Assembly: GCA_945878795.1 (NCBI GenBank)
Contig: CAMDWF010000166.1
Span: 1-5,774 of the forward strand
Length of the DNA: 5,774 bases
Reading direction: 5' to 3'
Source: Synechococcus sp. UW140
Lineage (GTDB): Bacteria; Cyanobacteriota; Cyanobacteriia; PCC-6307; Cyanobiaceae
Positions 1-5,774 of the stretch are shown piece after piece. Numbering within the stretch: position 1 is the first letter of the stretch; every line of letters begins with the position of its first letter. A program made the translations under genes and the position numbers. The notes below the pieces were generated by a model. It worked only from the letters and a program-made list of their open reading frames with translations, searched no databases and was not told where the DNA came from.

Positions 1-469
1 GATCGGCCTTAAAGCCAGGATGATTGATCATCATCAAGCCGGCTTCTTTTAAATAGAACACCAGGTTTTCAGGGGTCAGTAAGGCGGCTCCAGCGCCGAT
101 CAAAACCAGCAAGGCGGTATTGACATCGGGAAGGCGATTCATCAAGCGCATCGCCATGCCCTCTTCACCGAGACTGGCCTGGGGAGTCAGCTGATACAAA
201 CCCAGGGCCAAAAGACCTCCGGCCCCCAGCAGGTCTATGAGCACCTGCTCCCGGCCGCCATGTTCCAAGCTGATCGCCAACGAAGTTCCCACCAGCATTA
301 ACAGCAGCACAGCAATCACATTGGCCAGGGTCCAGCCCAGCACGTAGGCAAAGGCCCTTCTCAAGGGTGAGCGTCCTAATAACAGAAGGGTGACCACCCC
401 GATATGCAGGGGGCTGAAGGCGATGCCAATACCGAAAAGAGAGGATTTGGTAAATAGAGAAGCGAGCAT
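1..469 (-). CDS. GAP/Sap-family (LysE superfamily) membrane protein, N-terminal part, truncated by the window edge
   Basis: Reading leftward from ATG at 469, 156 codons stay open to the window edge, so the 3' end is missing. An in-frame TGA lies four codons upstream of this ATG, and no other start codon falls between them, so the start is well fixed. The protein is strongly hydrophobic, with likely membrane segments near residues 10-32, 39-62, 76-93 and 117-133. The N-terminal pattern (FSPLHIGVVTLLLLGRSPLR, then AFAYVLGW) resembles the GAP family (Sap, sulfolipid-1-addressing protein), which belongs to the LysE transporter superfamily. In that family an early Ser-Pro is followed by a charged loop and a second helix with Gly-Trp. 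A later TPENLVFYL stretch looks like the family's second-half motif. Mycobacterial members take part in surface glycolipid export; no substrate can be inferred here. No Shine-Dalgarno is visible. It lies 152 bases downstream of the PPK2 gene on the same strand, so co-transcription is possible but unproven. Membrane protein: very likely; family: fairly likely. Confidence 0.7.
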   Translation of the reverse strand, partial: MLASLFTKSSLFGIGIAFSPLHIGVVTLLLLGRSPLRRAFAYVLGWTLANVIAVLLLMLVGTSLAISLEHGGREQVLIDLLGAGGLLALGLYQLTPQASLGEEGMAMRLMNRLPDVNTALLVLIGAGAALLTPENLVFYLKEAGLMMINHPGFKAD

Positions 470-621
470 CGCAAGGGGCCATCACCCCAGCCGGTCAGGG
501 AACCCTAGCCAGCGACCTGATGGCCCCGGGGGCGGATCCCCCCCCCCCACTGGGGTCTTGAATCAACCCAGGCCAACTTGATAGGGGGATGAAAACAGAG
601 CCGAGTCCGATTGGCTTGACT
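470..621. other. Intergenic region between PPK2 and the GAP-family gene
   Basis: This 152-base gap holds no credible gene. It contains an 11-base C run with flanking G runs that can form short GC hairpins. No U-rich tail follows these hairpins on the minus-strand transcript, so I do not call an intrinsic terminator for the PPK2 gene. I could not identify a convincing -35/-10 pair for the GAP-family gene. Confidence 0.6.
538..548. repeat. 11-base homopolymer (poly-C on +, poly-G on the coding strand)
   Basis: Eleven consecutive C residues lie on the plus strand, 69 bases upstream of the GAP-family start codon as that gene reads. Five G (528-532) on the left and four G (552-555) on the right can each pair with part of the run, giving two competing hairpins (5-bp stem with 5-base loop, or 4-bp stem with 3-base loop). 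Runs of this length are prone to polymerase slippage and to sequencing miscounts. Shorter runs occur inside the GH57 gene (1564-1570 and 2843-2850) and are read through in frame. Confidence 0.8.
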
Positions 622-1539
622 TCAGTCTTCGGCCAAGAGCAGGCGACGCCCCTCCTCCAGTTGTCGGCGTGCCGCTTCGCCCAGGTGGGGTAGACGTAAA
701 TCCAGACGGGCCATGGCATCGATGATCGAGGCGGCCACCACAATGCGGGTGAACCATTTGTTGTCGGCTGGCACCACATGCCATGGGGCTGAAGGTCTGG
801 CGGTGCGTTGAATCATCTCCTCATAGGCAGTCATGTAGGCATCCCAGTGGGCCCGCTCATGAATATCACCAAGGGAGAATTTCCAGTTCTTATCTGGATT
901 ATCAAGACGTTCTAGAAAGCGACGCTTTTGTTCATTGCGTGAAACATGCAGAAAAAATTTGAGCACAACGATTCCATTGTTACTCAGGTATTCTTCGAAA
1001 TGGCGAATTTCGCGGCAGCGCCGCTTCCAAATATCGTTGCCTAGCAAGGAGGGAGGCAGCTGCTGTTTTTGCAGCAGTTCTGGATGGACGCGCACCACCA
1101 GGGTCTCTTCGTAGTAACTACGATTGAAGATGCCGATCCGCCCCCTTTCCGGCAGGGCCTGTTGGCAGCGCCAGAGGTAATCATGGTCCAATTCAGTGGC
1201 AGTGGGGGCCTTAAAGCTGGTCACCTGGCAGCCTTGGGGATTCACTCCAGACATCACATGCTTGATGGTGCCGTCCTTGCCGGCGGCGTCCATGGCCTGG
1301 AAAATCAGCAACACGCCCCAACGGTCCTGGGCGTAGAGGCGTTCTTGGAATTCGGCAAGCAGGCTGGTGCCTTCACTCAGCCGCTGCGTTGCCATCGCTT
1401 TGTCATCCCGCTGCAGGTGCAGGGTGTCGTTGGGATCGACGGAAGCCAAGCGAAAGCCCTCGCCATCGTTCACCTGATAGGCCTTGGCCAGTTTTTGGCA
1501 CTGGCTCAGCAACGTGTCGCGATCCATGGCATCGATCAT
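622..1539 (-). CDS. ppk2: Polyphosphate kinase 2 family protein, class III-like polyphosphate:nucleotide phosphotransferase
   Basis: This 305-residue cytosolic enzyme should transfer phosphate between polyphosphate and nucleotides. Family hallmarks are all visible: a Walker A-type loop QAMDAAGKDGT (81-91), then SGVNPQG and VTSFKAPT (97-113), a Walker B-region FNRSYYEE (138-145), VLKFFLHVS (192-200), lid-region ERLDNPDKNWKF (210-221) plus GDIHER (224-229), and APWHVVPADNKW (251-262). The pattern closely follows class III PPK2 proteins such as the Meiothermus ruber type, known to use AMP and ADP; the class is my inference. A segment around 153-172 looks longer than in that protein. I chose ATG 1539 because it lies 10 bases after the GH57 stop and gives a normal length; ATG 1527 (301 residues) is possible. 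The in-frame ORF runs further upstream, but only through GH57 coding sequence. There is no Shine-Dalgarno, which fits translational coupling to GH57. The C-terminal tail (about 285-300) is rich in Arg and Glu. Confidence 0.93.
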   Translation of the reverse strand: MIDAMDRDTLLSQCQKLAKAYQVNDGEGFRLASVDPNDTLHLQRDDKAMATQRLSEGTSLLAEFQERLYAQDRWGVLLIFQAMDAAGKDGTIKHVMSGVNPQGCQVTSFKAPTATELDHDYLWRCQQALPERGRIGIFNRSYYEETLVVRVHPELLQKQQLPPSLLGNDIWKRRCREIRHFEEYLSNNGIVVLKFFLHVSRNEQKRRFLERLDNPDKNWKFSLGDIHERAHWDAYMTAYEEMIQRTARPSAPWHVVPADNKWFTRIVVAASIIDAMARLDLRLPHLGEAARRQLEEGRRLLLAED

Positions 1540-1549
1540 GGTTTGGAGA

Positions 1550-3127
1550 TCAGTTCGAACCCTGGGGGGGACTGGCCCACTCCGCACCGCTGAGGAGGGG
1601 AAACAGCCCATCCTCGCGCTGCAGTGCGTCCAGCCAAAAGGGCGGCAAATCCGTGCCTTTGTCGATGGCCTGCATGAGGCGCCAGAAACGATCAAGGTGG
1701 CGGTGGATCCGCTCTCGGGCCAGCTCGGTGGTGGTTCCGGCCCGCAGGATGAAACTCCAGTCGGAACTCTGGGCCAGCAGCAGTTCGCGGCCGGCCTGGA
1801 TCAGCCAAAGCCGGTGGTCGCTGCTGGCCACACCCCGGTTGACCCTTCGCACCATGGCCCGGGAAGCCCGCTGCCATTCCCCCACCACCCAGCCATTGGT
1901 CTCATTGAGCCAGTAGTCGTGATAGCCCCCCCGCCCCCAGCTGGAGGGAGAGGGTCGACAGACCTGGAGGCTCAAATCCGCTGCCAGGGTCTCCCGCAAA
2001 GTGGTGAAACGCAGCCCGGCGGCGGCAGCTTGGCGGAACAATTCGGCCAGGAAGGCCGGCCCTTCAAACCACCAGTGGCCAAACAGCTCGGCATCAAAGG
2101 GCGCCACCAGCAGCGGTGGGCGCTCGATGGAGGCGGCCAGATTGTGTAATTGGCTGGCCCGGCCGGCGAGGTAATCGGCGGCATGCTGCCGCACCCTCAG
2201 GGCGGCGGCGGCAGGATCGTAGGGGGCCTTGCTCTCTAGCGCACAGGTCTGGGAGGTGACCCGATGCCATTTCAGGCCAAGGGGGCGGCTGCTGGGGATG
2301 CCGTGCTCGGCCAACTGGGACTCGGGCAGATCCCAACCCAGGTCGCGGTGAAACTCCCGGTAGGCCCCATCGCCCGGATAGCCCTGGCTGGCGCTCCATA
2401 CCGGCAGGGTCGAATGGCTGTCACGGCCGAAAAAGGCCACTCCGGCTGGGCTGCAGATGGGGGCATAAACGCCATAGCGGGGTCGGGGTATGGCGTGGAG
2501 CAGGCCGTGGGCGTCCAGCACGCTATAGCGCAGGCCGTTTTGGACGAGGACCTGGTCCAAACCCTCGTAATAGGCGCATTCCGGTAACCAAATGCCCAGG
2601 GGAGGTTGGCCGAGCAGACGTTCGTGCTCGCGCACGGCGGTGATCAGCTGGGCCGATACGGCCTCCGGGTATTCCCTCAGCAGGGGCAGATAGCCGTGGG
2701 TGGCGGCGCAGGTGATCAGATCCAGCACCCCCAGGCCCTGCAGGCGCCGAAAGCGCGGCACCAGCCTGCCGTCACATTGCTGCCAATCGGAGGCAATGGC
2801 TTCCAGGGTGTGGCCGAGGTGCTGGGCAGCTGCCCTGCCCTCGGGGGGGGTTAGCTGCAGCATCTCGAGGCGAAGCTGCAGCCAGGGCAGAAAGCCGCGG
2901 TTCAGCTCCTCGTCAGCCAGCAGCGAGAGCAGGGTTGGCGAAAGGCCGAGGGTGAGCCTGGGGCGCTGCTGTGGATCGGCGGCGGCCGCCTCCAGCACCT
3001 GCAGCAGCGGCAGATAACACTCCTGCAAGGCCTGGTAGTACCAGTCCTCCTCCAGGGAACCCGGCTCGCCTGAGCGGACATAGGGAAGATGGGCATGGAG
3101 CACCAGGGCCAGTTCGCCTGCGGCCAT
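1550..3127 (-). CDS. Glycoside hydrolase family 57 / DUF1957 protein, probable 1,4-alpha-glucan (glycogen) branching enzyme
   Basis: The 525-residue protein matches the roughly 520-residue bacterial GH57 branching enzymes of the Thermus type. Conserved regions appear in order: HAHLPYV (11-17, the family's HxHxP), THGYLPLL (143-150), GIWLPECAYYEGL (178-190) with Glu183 as the expected nucleophile, and VAPFDAELFGHWWFEGP (341-357) with Asp345 as the expected acid/base. A C-terminal helical DUF1957 domain follows, including WSFI and LDRFWRL segments. Such enzymes cut an alpha-1,4 glucan and re-attach the piece through an alpha-1,6 bond; some relatives mainly hydrolyse, and the sequence alone does not exclude this. 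The loop carrying the transfer-related tyrosine in characterised enzymes probably lies near 228-252, where I see FFGRDSHSTLPVW. I chose ATG 3127 because GAGGT sits 4 bases upstream and the HxHxP motif then falls near the N-terminus. A longer reading to 3259 would overlap the divergent NYN gene. The protein is cytosolic, with no signal peptide, and leads the PPK2 operon. Confidence 0.92.
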   Translation of the reverse strand: MAAGELALVLHAHLPYVRSGEPGSLEEDWYYQALQECYLPLLQVLEAAAADPQQRPRLTLGLSPTLLSLLADEELNRGFLPWLQLRLEMLQLTPPEGRAAAQHLGHTLEAIASDWQQCDGRLVPRFRRLQGLGVLDLITCAATHGYLPLLREYPEAVSAQLITAVREHERLLGQPPLGIWLPECAYYEGLDQVLVQNGLRYSVLDAHGLLHAIPRPRYGVYAPICSPAGVAFFGRDSHSTLPVWSASQGYPGDGAYREFHRDLGWDLPESQLAEHGIPSSRPLGLKWHRVTSQTCALESKAPYDPAAAALRVRQHAADYLAGRASQLHNLAASIERPPLLVAPFDAELFGHWWFEGPAFLAELFRQAAAAGLRFTTLRETLAADLSLQVCRPSPSSWGRGGYHDYWLNETNGWVVGEWQRASRAMVRRVNRGVASSDHRLWLIQAGRELLLAQSSDWSFILRAGTTTELARERIHRHLDRFWRLMQAIDKGTDLPPFWLDALQREDGLFPLLSGAEWASPPQGSN

Positions 3128-3226
3128 GGTGACCTCAACACATTTCCACTGTACGGGTCGGCTTTCTAGGCTTGGCTGGGAAAAGGGGTTCAGAAGCGAT
3201 TGGTGCAACAACACTTTGGCGAACCA
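3128..3226. promoter_or_regulatory. Divergent intergenic region between the GH57 and NYN genes
   Basis: These 99 bases must hold the promoters of both diverging genes if each is transcribed from its own start. On the minus strand TACAGT (3153-3148) is a possible -10 for GH57, but no good -35 is found at the expected distance. On the plus strand there is an AAAAGGGG stretch at 3181-3188 and no clear -10. Specific elements here are weak guesses. Confidence 0.35.
3132..3136 (-). promoter_or_regulatory. Shine-Dalgarno site of the GH57 gene
   Basis: On the minus strand GAGGT lies 4 bases before ATG 3127. It is the clearest ribosome-binding site in the window and supports this start over the upstream in-frame ATG at 3259. 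Confidence 0.65.
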
Positions 3227-3781
3227 ATGCGGCGGCGGGTGCTTGCGGTTGACGGCCACAGCATGTTTTATGCCCAGCAGAAACTCGGCTGGTTTTTCGA
3301 TCCCCGCCGCTTGATGGAGTTAGCGCGTCAGGAGGGAGAGGTGGAGCTGGGGAGTGCTTTTTGGTATGCCGGCCTTAAGGATCCCAATGACCAACGTCCC
3401 TTCCGCGATGCCCTGACGAGCCTGGGTTACACCGTGCGCACCCGGCCCTTGCGGGAGCTGGGGGTGGAAGGGGAGAGTCGCCAATACGGCCGGGCCAATC
3501 TCGATGTGGAGGTGGCGATCGACCTGCTGACCGTCGCCCATCGCTGCGAAGAGGTCTGGCTACTAAGTGGCAGCAGGGACCTGGACCGGCTGGTGGAGGT
3601 CTTGAGGGCCAAGGGTCTGACCACCATCGTTTTCAGCACCGAGGGCATGGTGGCGCGGGAATTGCGCAATGCGGCCGATCGCTTTGTTGATCTGGCTTCC
3701 CTGCTGCCCCAACTCGCCAAGGTCGACAACCCAACCACCGGCGTCGTGCGCCGTCCTTCGCCTTCCCCAGCTCAGGCTTGA
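3227..3781 (+). CDS. NYN domain-containing protein (LabA-like, PIN-type fold)
   Basis: This 184-residue soluble protein is almost entirely one NYN domain, a PIN-like fold usually found in metal-dependent RNases and in cyanobacterial LabA. The first strand and acidic motif are VLAVDGHSMFY (5-15, Asp9). The central motif is ANLDVEVAIDLL (90-101, Asp93 and Asp99). The third is WLLSGSRDLDRLVEVLRAKG (111-130, Asp118 and Asp120), followed by a hydrophobic strand TTIVF. The last 20 or so residues (PSPSPAQA end) look disordered. Two family positions differ from the usual pattern: DGHS instead of DGxN, and SGSRDL instead of SGDxDF. The acidic set is otherwise kept, so nuclease activity is plausible but not shown. 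ATG 3227 places the motif at the N-terminus as in relatives. TTG 3200 or GTG 3203 would add 9 or 8 residues and sit behind an AAAAGGGG stretch, so they remain possible. The gene is divergent from GH57 and overlaps the next minus-strand gene by 10 bases at its 3' end. Confidence 0.87.
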   Translation: MRRRVLAVDGHSMFYAQQKLGWFFDPRRLMELARQEGEVELGSAFWYAGLKDPNDQRPFRDALTSLGYTVRTRPLRELGVEGESRQYGRANLDVEVAIDLLTVAHRCEEVWLLSGSRDLDRLVEVLRAKGLTTIVFSTEGMVARELRNAADRFVDLASLLPQLAKVDNPTTGVVRRPSPSPAQA

Positions 3782-4278
3782 GCTGGAGCCCAGAGGTAGT
3801 TGGGGGGATCTGGGAGCGTGAAGCTGGCCCATACGCCAAGGGACCGCCCCGGATCCCAAGGTTGTTGATGTATGGCAAAGCTATGGCAAGAGGTCGTATG
3901 GAGAGCAACAAAATCCCGGAGACGCCGCTCAATCTGGAGGATTTCCGACTCGTCTTCATCGTCGAGAAAGGGGAGGGGTTGTTGCTGGCCAAAAATTTCC
4001 TGGGGACAGGCCGCCATCCAGACAGCAGCAAAACGAACCAGGGTGATACGCACCAGATTTGACGGCTGGGGCTCAATCAATTCCTCACATATATGCAGTG
4101 AAAGCAGATGGTCTTGGGCAAGAGGTGAAAATCTAAAGAATTTTTGCCTTGATTCGATATTATGATTTAGCTTTTGCCAAGGGCCAGCCATGTTGGGGGC
4201 CAGCTTGGATACAACAATGGCCATCGAACGCAAGCCCAGCTCCGAAGCAAGCTTGTCATTGGATTCGGCTGCAAACAT
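3772..4278 (-). CDS. Hypothetical protein, no recognised family (probably lacking its true N-terminus)
   Basis: I do not recognise this 168-residue protein. Reasons to think it is real: it fills the otherwise empty stretch between the NYN gene and leuA, its codons look ordinary, and its composition is that of a soluble globular protein with well-spaced Trp, Phe and Leu. Visible features are a hydrophobic helix-like part (LVRITLVRFAAVWMAA, 75-90), an acidic cluster (LDDEDESE, 105-112), a charged helix (ILQIERRLRDFVAL, 113-126) and a Pro/Trp-rich end. It has no signal peptide and no long membrane segment. ATG 4278 is the only canonical start in this frame, but protein-like sequence continues upstream (see the separate entry), so the real start is probably elsewhere. 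Its stop at 3772 lies inside the end of the NYN gene. The 60-base blocks starting at 4081 and 4141 have 40% and 45% GC by hand count, against 75% in a sample block of GH57 (2161-2220), so recent acquisition or relaxed selection is possible. Confidence 0.55.
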   Translation of the reverse strand: MFAAESNDKLASELGLRSMAIVVSKLAPNMAGPWQKLNHNIESRQKFFRFSPLAQDHLLSLHICEELIEPQPSNLVRITLVRFAAVWMAACPQEIFGQQQPLPFLDDEDESEILQIERRLRDFVALHTTSCHSFAIHQQPWDPGRSLGVWASFTLPDPPNYLWAPAQA

Positions 4279-4384
4279 CCAGATCGATAGGCCGATGTGA
4301 GTCTCAGCAATGAGACGGTGCAGAAAGTTTGCCTTCTCAAGAGCCCCCAGGGTCCAAATGTTCCAAAAAGCTTTTGAAATGCAT
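4279..4384 (-). pseudogene. Probable 5' end of the hypothetical gene, out of frame after a one-base change at a G5 run
   Basis: On the minus strand the reading frame of the hypothetical gene continues upstream of ATG 4278 as EKANFLHRLIAETHIGLSIW, without a stop and without a usable start codon. A neighbouring frame begins with ATG at 4384, reads MHFKSFLEHLDPGGS and hits TGA at 4337. Removing one G from the GGGGG run (4348-4344) joins them as MHFKSFLEHLDPGALEKANF and onward, giving about 203 residues. The start would then be 89 bases from the leuA start, a normal divergent spacing. This could be a true inactivating mutation, a slippage site or a base-calling error. The joined reading is an inference from sequence appearance, not from a homologue. 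Confidence 0.45.
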
Positions 4385-4423
4385 ACCGATCGCCAGCCAT
4401 GGGGTCGCCTGCCGCCTGCCCCC

Positions 4424-4429
4424 TACAAT
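4424..4429 (+). promoter_or_regulatory. Likely -10 element of the leuA promoter
   Basis: TACAAT matches the TATAAT consensus at five of six positions and lies 44 bases before the leuA ATG, which predicts a transcript start near 4436 and a leader of about 38 bases. No matching -35 hexamer is seen about 17 bases upstream, where the sequence is GC-rich. A small perfect hairpin (CCGC-TTA-GCGG, 4450-4460) lies in the leader. Confidence 0.45.
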
Positions 4430-4473
4430 GGGGTCAACTCATAGTCAGTCCGCTTAGCGGCCCAGCTGTTGTT

Positions 4474-5774
4474 ATGGCGCGTGATCCCGGCCGGATCCTC
4501 ATTTTCGACACCACCCTGCGGGACGGCGAGCAATCGCCGGGTGCCAGCTTGAACCTGGAAGAAAAGCTGGCGATTGCCCAGCAGCTCTCCCGCCTCGGTG
4601 TCGACATCATCGAGGCGGGGTTTCCCTTTGCCAGCGTCGGCGATTTCAACGCCGTGCAACGGATCGCCGCTGCTGTCGGCACGGAGGAAGGCCCTGTGAT
4701 TTGCGGTCTGGCCCGGGCCGCCAAGGGAGACATCAAAGCCTGTGCTGAGGCCGTGGCGCCTGCGGTGCGGCGCCGCATCCATACCTTCATTGCCACCAGC
4801 GACATCCACCTCAAGCACAAGTTGCGCAAAAGCCGGGCGGAGGTGCTGGAAATCACCGCCGAAATGGTGGCCTACGCCCGTTCGCTGGTGGACGATGTCG
4901 AATTCTCCTGTGAGGACGCCGGCCGCAGCGATCCTGAATACATGCACCAGGTGATCGAGGCCGCCATCGCCGCCGGAGCCACCACCATCAACATTCCGGA
5001 TACGGTTGGGTATGCCACACCTGCTGAATTCGGCGAATTGATTGCCGGCATCAACCGCTCGGTGCCCAACATCGATCAGGCGGTGATTTCGGTGCATGGC
5101 CACAATGATTTGGGCCTGGCTGTCGCCAATTTCCTTGAGGCGGTCAAACATGGCGCCCGCCAACTGGAATGCACCATCAACGGCATCGGTGAACGGGCTG
5201 GTAATGCCTCGCTGGAAGAGTTGGTGATGGCCTTGTATGTGCGCCGCAGTTATTTCAACCCCTTCCTCGGCCGTGACAGTGAAGACAGCCGGCCTTTAAC
5301 AGGGGTGCGGACCGAAGAGATCACCAAAACCTCCAGGCTGGTGTCGAACCTCACCGGCATGGCAGTGCAACCCAACAAGGCGATTGTGGGTGCCAATGCC
5401 TTCGCCCATGAATCGGGAATCCACCAAGATGGTGTGCTCAAAAATCGTCTCACCTACGAGATTATTGATGCCCGCACCATCGGCCTCAGCGACACTCGCC
5501 TGTCGTTGGGCAAATTGTCTGGTCGCAGTGCCTTCAGGGCCCGGCTCGAAGAATTGGGCTACAACCTCGCTGGCGAAGACCTCAATGATGCCTTTGCCCG
5601 CTTCAAGGAACTGGCCGATCGCAAACGGGAGATTTCCGACCGCGACCTGGAAGCGATCGTCAGCGAGCAGGTGCAACAGCAAGCTGAAGCCCGTTTCATC
5701 CTCAAACGGGTGCAGGTGAGCTGCGGCACCGGTCTACTGCCGACCGCCACCGTCACCATCGCAACGGAGGATGG
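4474..5774 (+). CDS. leuA: 2-isopropylmalate synthase, N-terminal 433 residues, truncated by the window edge
   Basis: LeuA condenses acetyl-CoA with 2-oxoisovalerate (3-methyl-2-oxobutanoate), the first committed step of leucine synthesis, in the cytosol. The TIM-barrel motifs are all present: FDTTLRDGEQSPG (11-23; Asp12 metal ligand, Arg16 catalytic), EAGFPFAS (47-54), NIPDTVGYATP (173-183), SVHGHNDLGLAVAN (206-219; His208 and His210 metal ligands), NGIGERAGNASLEE (236-249; Asn244 metal ligand) and the subdomain HESGIHQDGVLK (312-323). LSLGKLSGRSAF (344-355) follows. The part from about residue 405 (ARFILKRVQVSCG) begins the C-terminal leucine-binding regulatory domain, which is cut off; the full protein should be about 530-550 residues. 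ATG 4474 places the first motif at the usual distance from the N-terminus. No Shine-Dalgarno precedes it. No leucine-rich leader peptide or attenuator is seen, so feedback inhibition through the regulatory domain is the only control suggested. GC and codon use match the left-hand genes. Confidence 0.97.
   Translation, partial: MARDPGRILIFDTTLRDGEQSPGASLNLEEKLAIAQQLSRLGVDIIEAGFPFASVGDFNAVQRIAAAVGTEEGPVICGLARAAKGDIKACAEAVAPAVRRRIHTFIATSDIHLKHKLRKSRAEVLEITAEMVAYARSLVDDVEFSCEDAGRSDPEYMHQVIEAAIAAGATTINIPDTVGYATPAEFGELIAGINRSVPNIDQAVISVHGHNDLGLAVANFLEAVKHGARQLECTINGIGERAGNASLEELVMALYVRRSYFNPFLGRDSEDSRPLTGVRTEEITKTSRLVSNLTGMAVQPNKAIVGANAFAHESGIHQDGVLKNRLTYEIIDARTIGLSDTRLSLGKLSGRSAFRARLEELGYNLAGEDLNDAFARFKELADRKREISDRDLEAIVSEQVQQQAEARFILKRVQVSCGTGLLPTATVTIATED

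Noticed and set aside
165..485. 106-residue minus-strand open frame
   Set aside because: It is out of frame with the hydrophobic GAP-family reading over the same bases and is Arg/Gly/Pro-rich without structure.
528..555. Rho-independent terminator downstream of PPK2
   Set aside because: The GC stems are short and depend on a homopolymer, and no T-rich stretch follows on the minus strand.
1069..1593. 174-residue open frame on the plus strand opposite PPK2
   Set aside because: It is antisense to the PPK2 catalytic motifs, with no recognisable protein features.
1540..1695. N-terminal extension of PPK2 to ATG 1695
   Set aside because: The added residues come from a different frame of the GH57 C-terminal coding region and do not resemble PPK2 N-termini; ATG 1539 gives a normal length.
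1484..2149. 221-residue open frame on the plus strand opposite GH57/PPK2
   Set aside because: It spans the junction of two well-supported minus-strand genes and is rich in Gly, Pro and Gln, as expected for a shadow frame.
3128..3259. N-terminal extension of GH57 to ATG 3259
   Set aside because: It would overlap the divergent NYN gene and put 44 non-conserved residues before the HxHxP motif, while ATG 3127 has a good Shine-Dalgarno.
4428..4457. Nine-codon open frame upstream of leuA (MGSTHSQSA) as a leader peptide
   Set aside because: It contains no leucine codons, has no ribosome-binding site, and its ATG overlaps the probable -10 element, so it would lie upstream of the transcript start.
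4423..5163. 246-residue open frame on the minus strand opposite leuA
   Set aside because: It lies entirely antisense to the conserved motifs of leuA, has a low-complexity His/Gly/Asp-rich composition typical of high-GC shadow frames, and resembles no family.
3516..5660. HIP1-like palindromes (GCGATCGC) as a cyanobacterial marker
   Set aside because: Only seven-of-eight matches were seen (for example near 3516, 3676 and 5652); no exact octamer was found, so they add no support for the taxon.

Overview
The window is high-GC bacterial DNA that most likely comes from a cyanobacterium of the Synechococcus/Cyanobium type. This is an inference. It rests on the mix of a cyanobacterial-looking LeuA, a GH57/DUF1957 glucan enzyme, a class III-like PPK2 and a LabA/NYN-type protein, plus tight gene packing and mostly weak or absent Shine-Dalgarno sequences. 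No rRNA, tRNA, CRISPR array, insertion sequence or phage gene was seen.

Left part, minus strand (1-3127). Three genes read leftward. The first is a 525-residue GH57 (DUF1957) enzyme resembling glycogen branching enzymes (3127-1550). Ten bases after its stop begins a 305-residue polyphosphate kinase 2 (1539-622), so the two almost certainly share a transcript. After a 152-base gap with an 11-base C homopolymer comes the N-terminal part of a GAP/Sap-type (LysE superfamily) membrane protein (469 to the left edge, truncated). The first two genes act on the two main storage polymers, glycogen and polyphosphate.

Middle, plus strand (3227-3781). A 184-residue NYN-domain (LabA-like, PIN-type fold) protein is divergent from the GH57 gene across 99 bases.

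Right-middle, minus strand (3772-4384). An unrecognised gene overlaps the end of the NYN gene by 10 bases, tail to tail. It is clearly AT-richer than its surroundings, and its 5' end looks frameshifted at a G5 run. Restoring one base gives a continuous protein of about 203 residues that starts at 4384.

Right end, plus strand (4474-5774). The first 433 residues of 2-isopropylmalate synthase (LeuA) are present, with all catalytic motifs and the start of the C-terminal regulatory domain. A good -10 hexamer (TACAAT) lies 45 bases upstream of its ATG. leuA is metabolically unrelated to the storage genes. The most notable points are the glycogen/polyphosphate gene pair, the frameshifted orphan gene and the poly-C tract.
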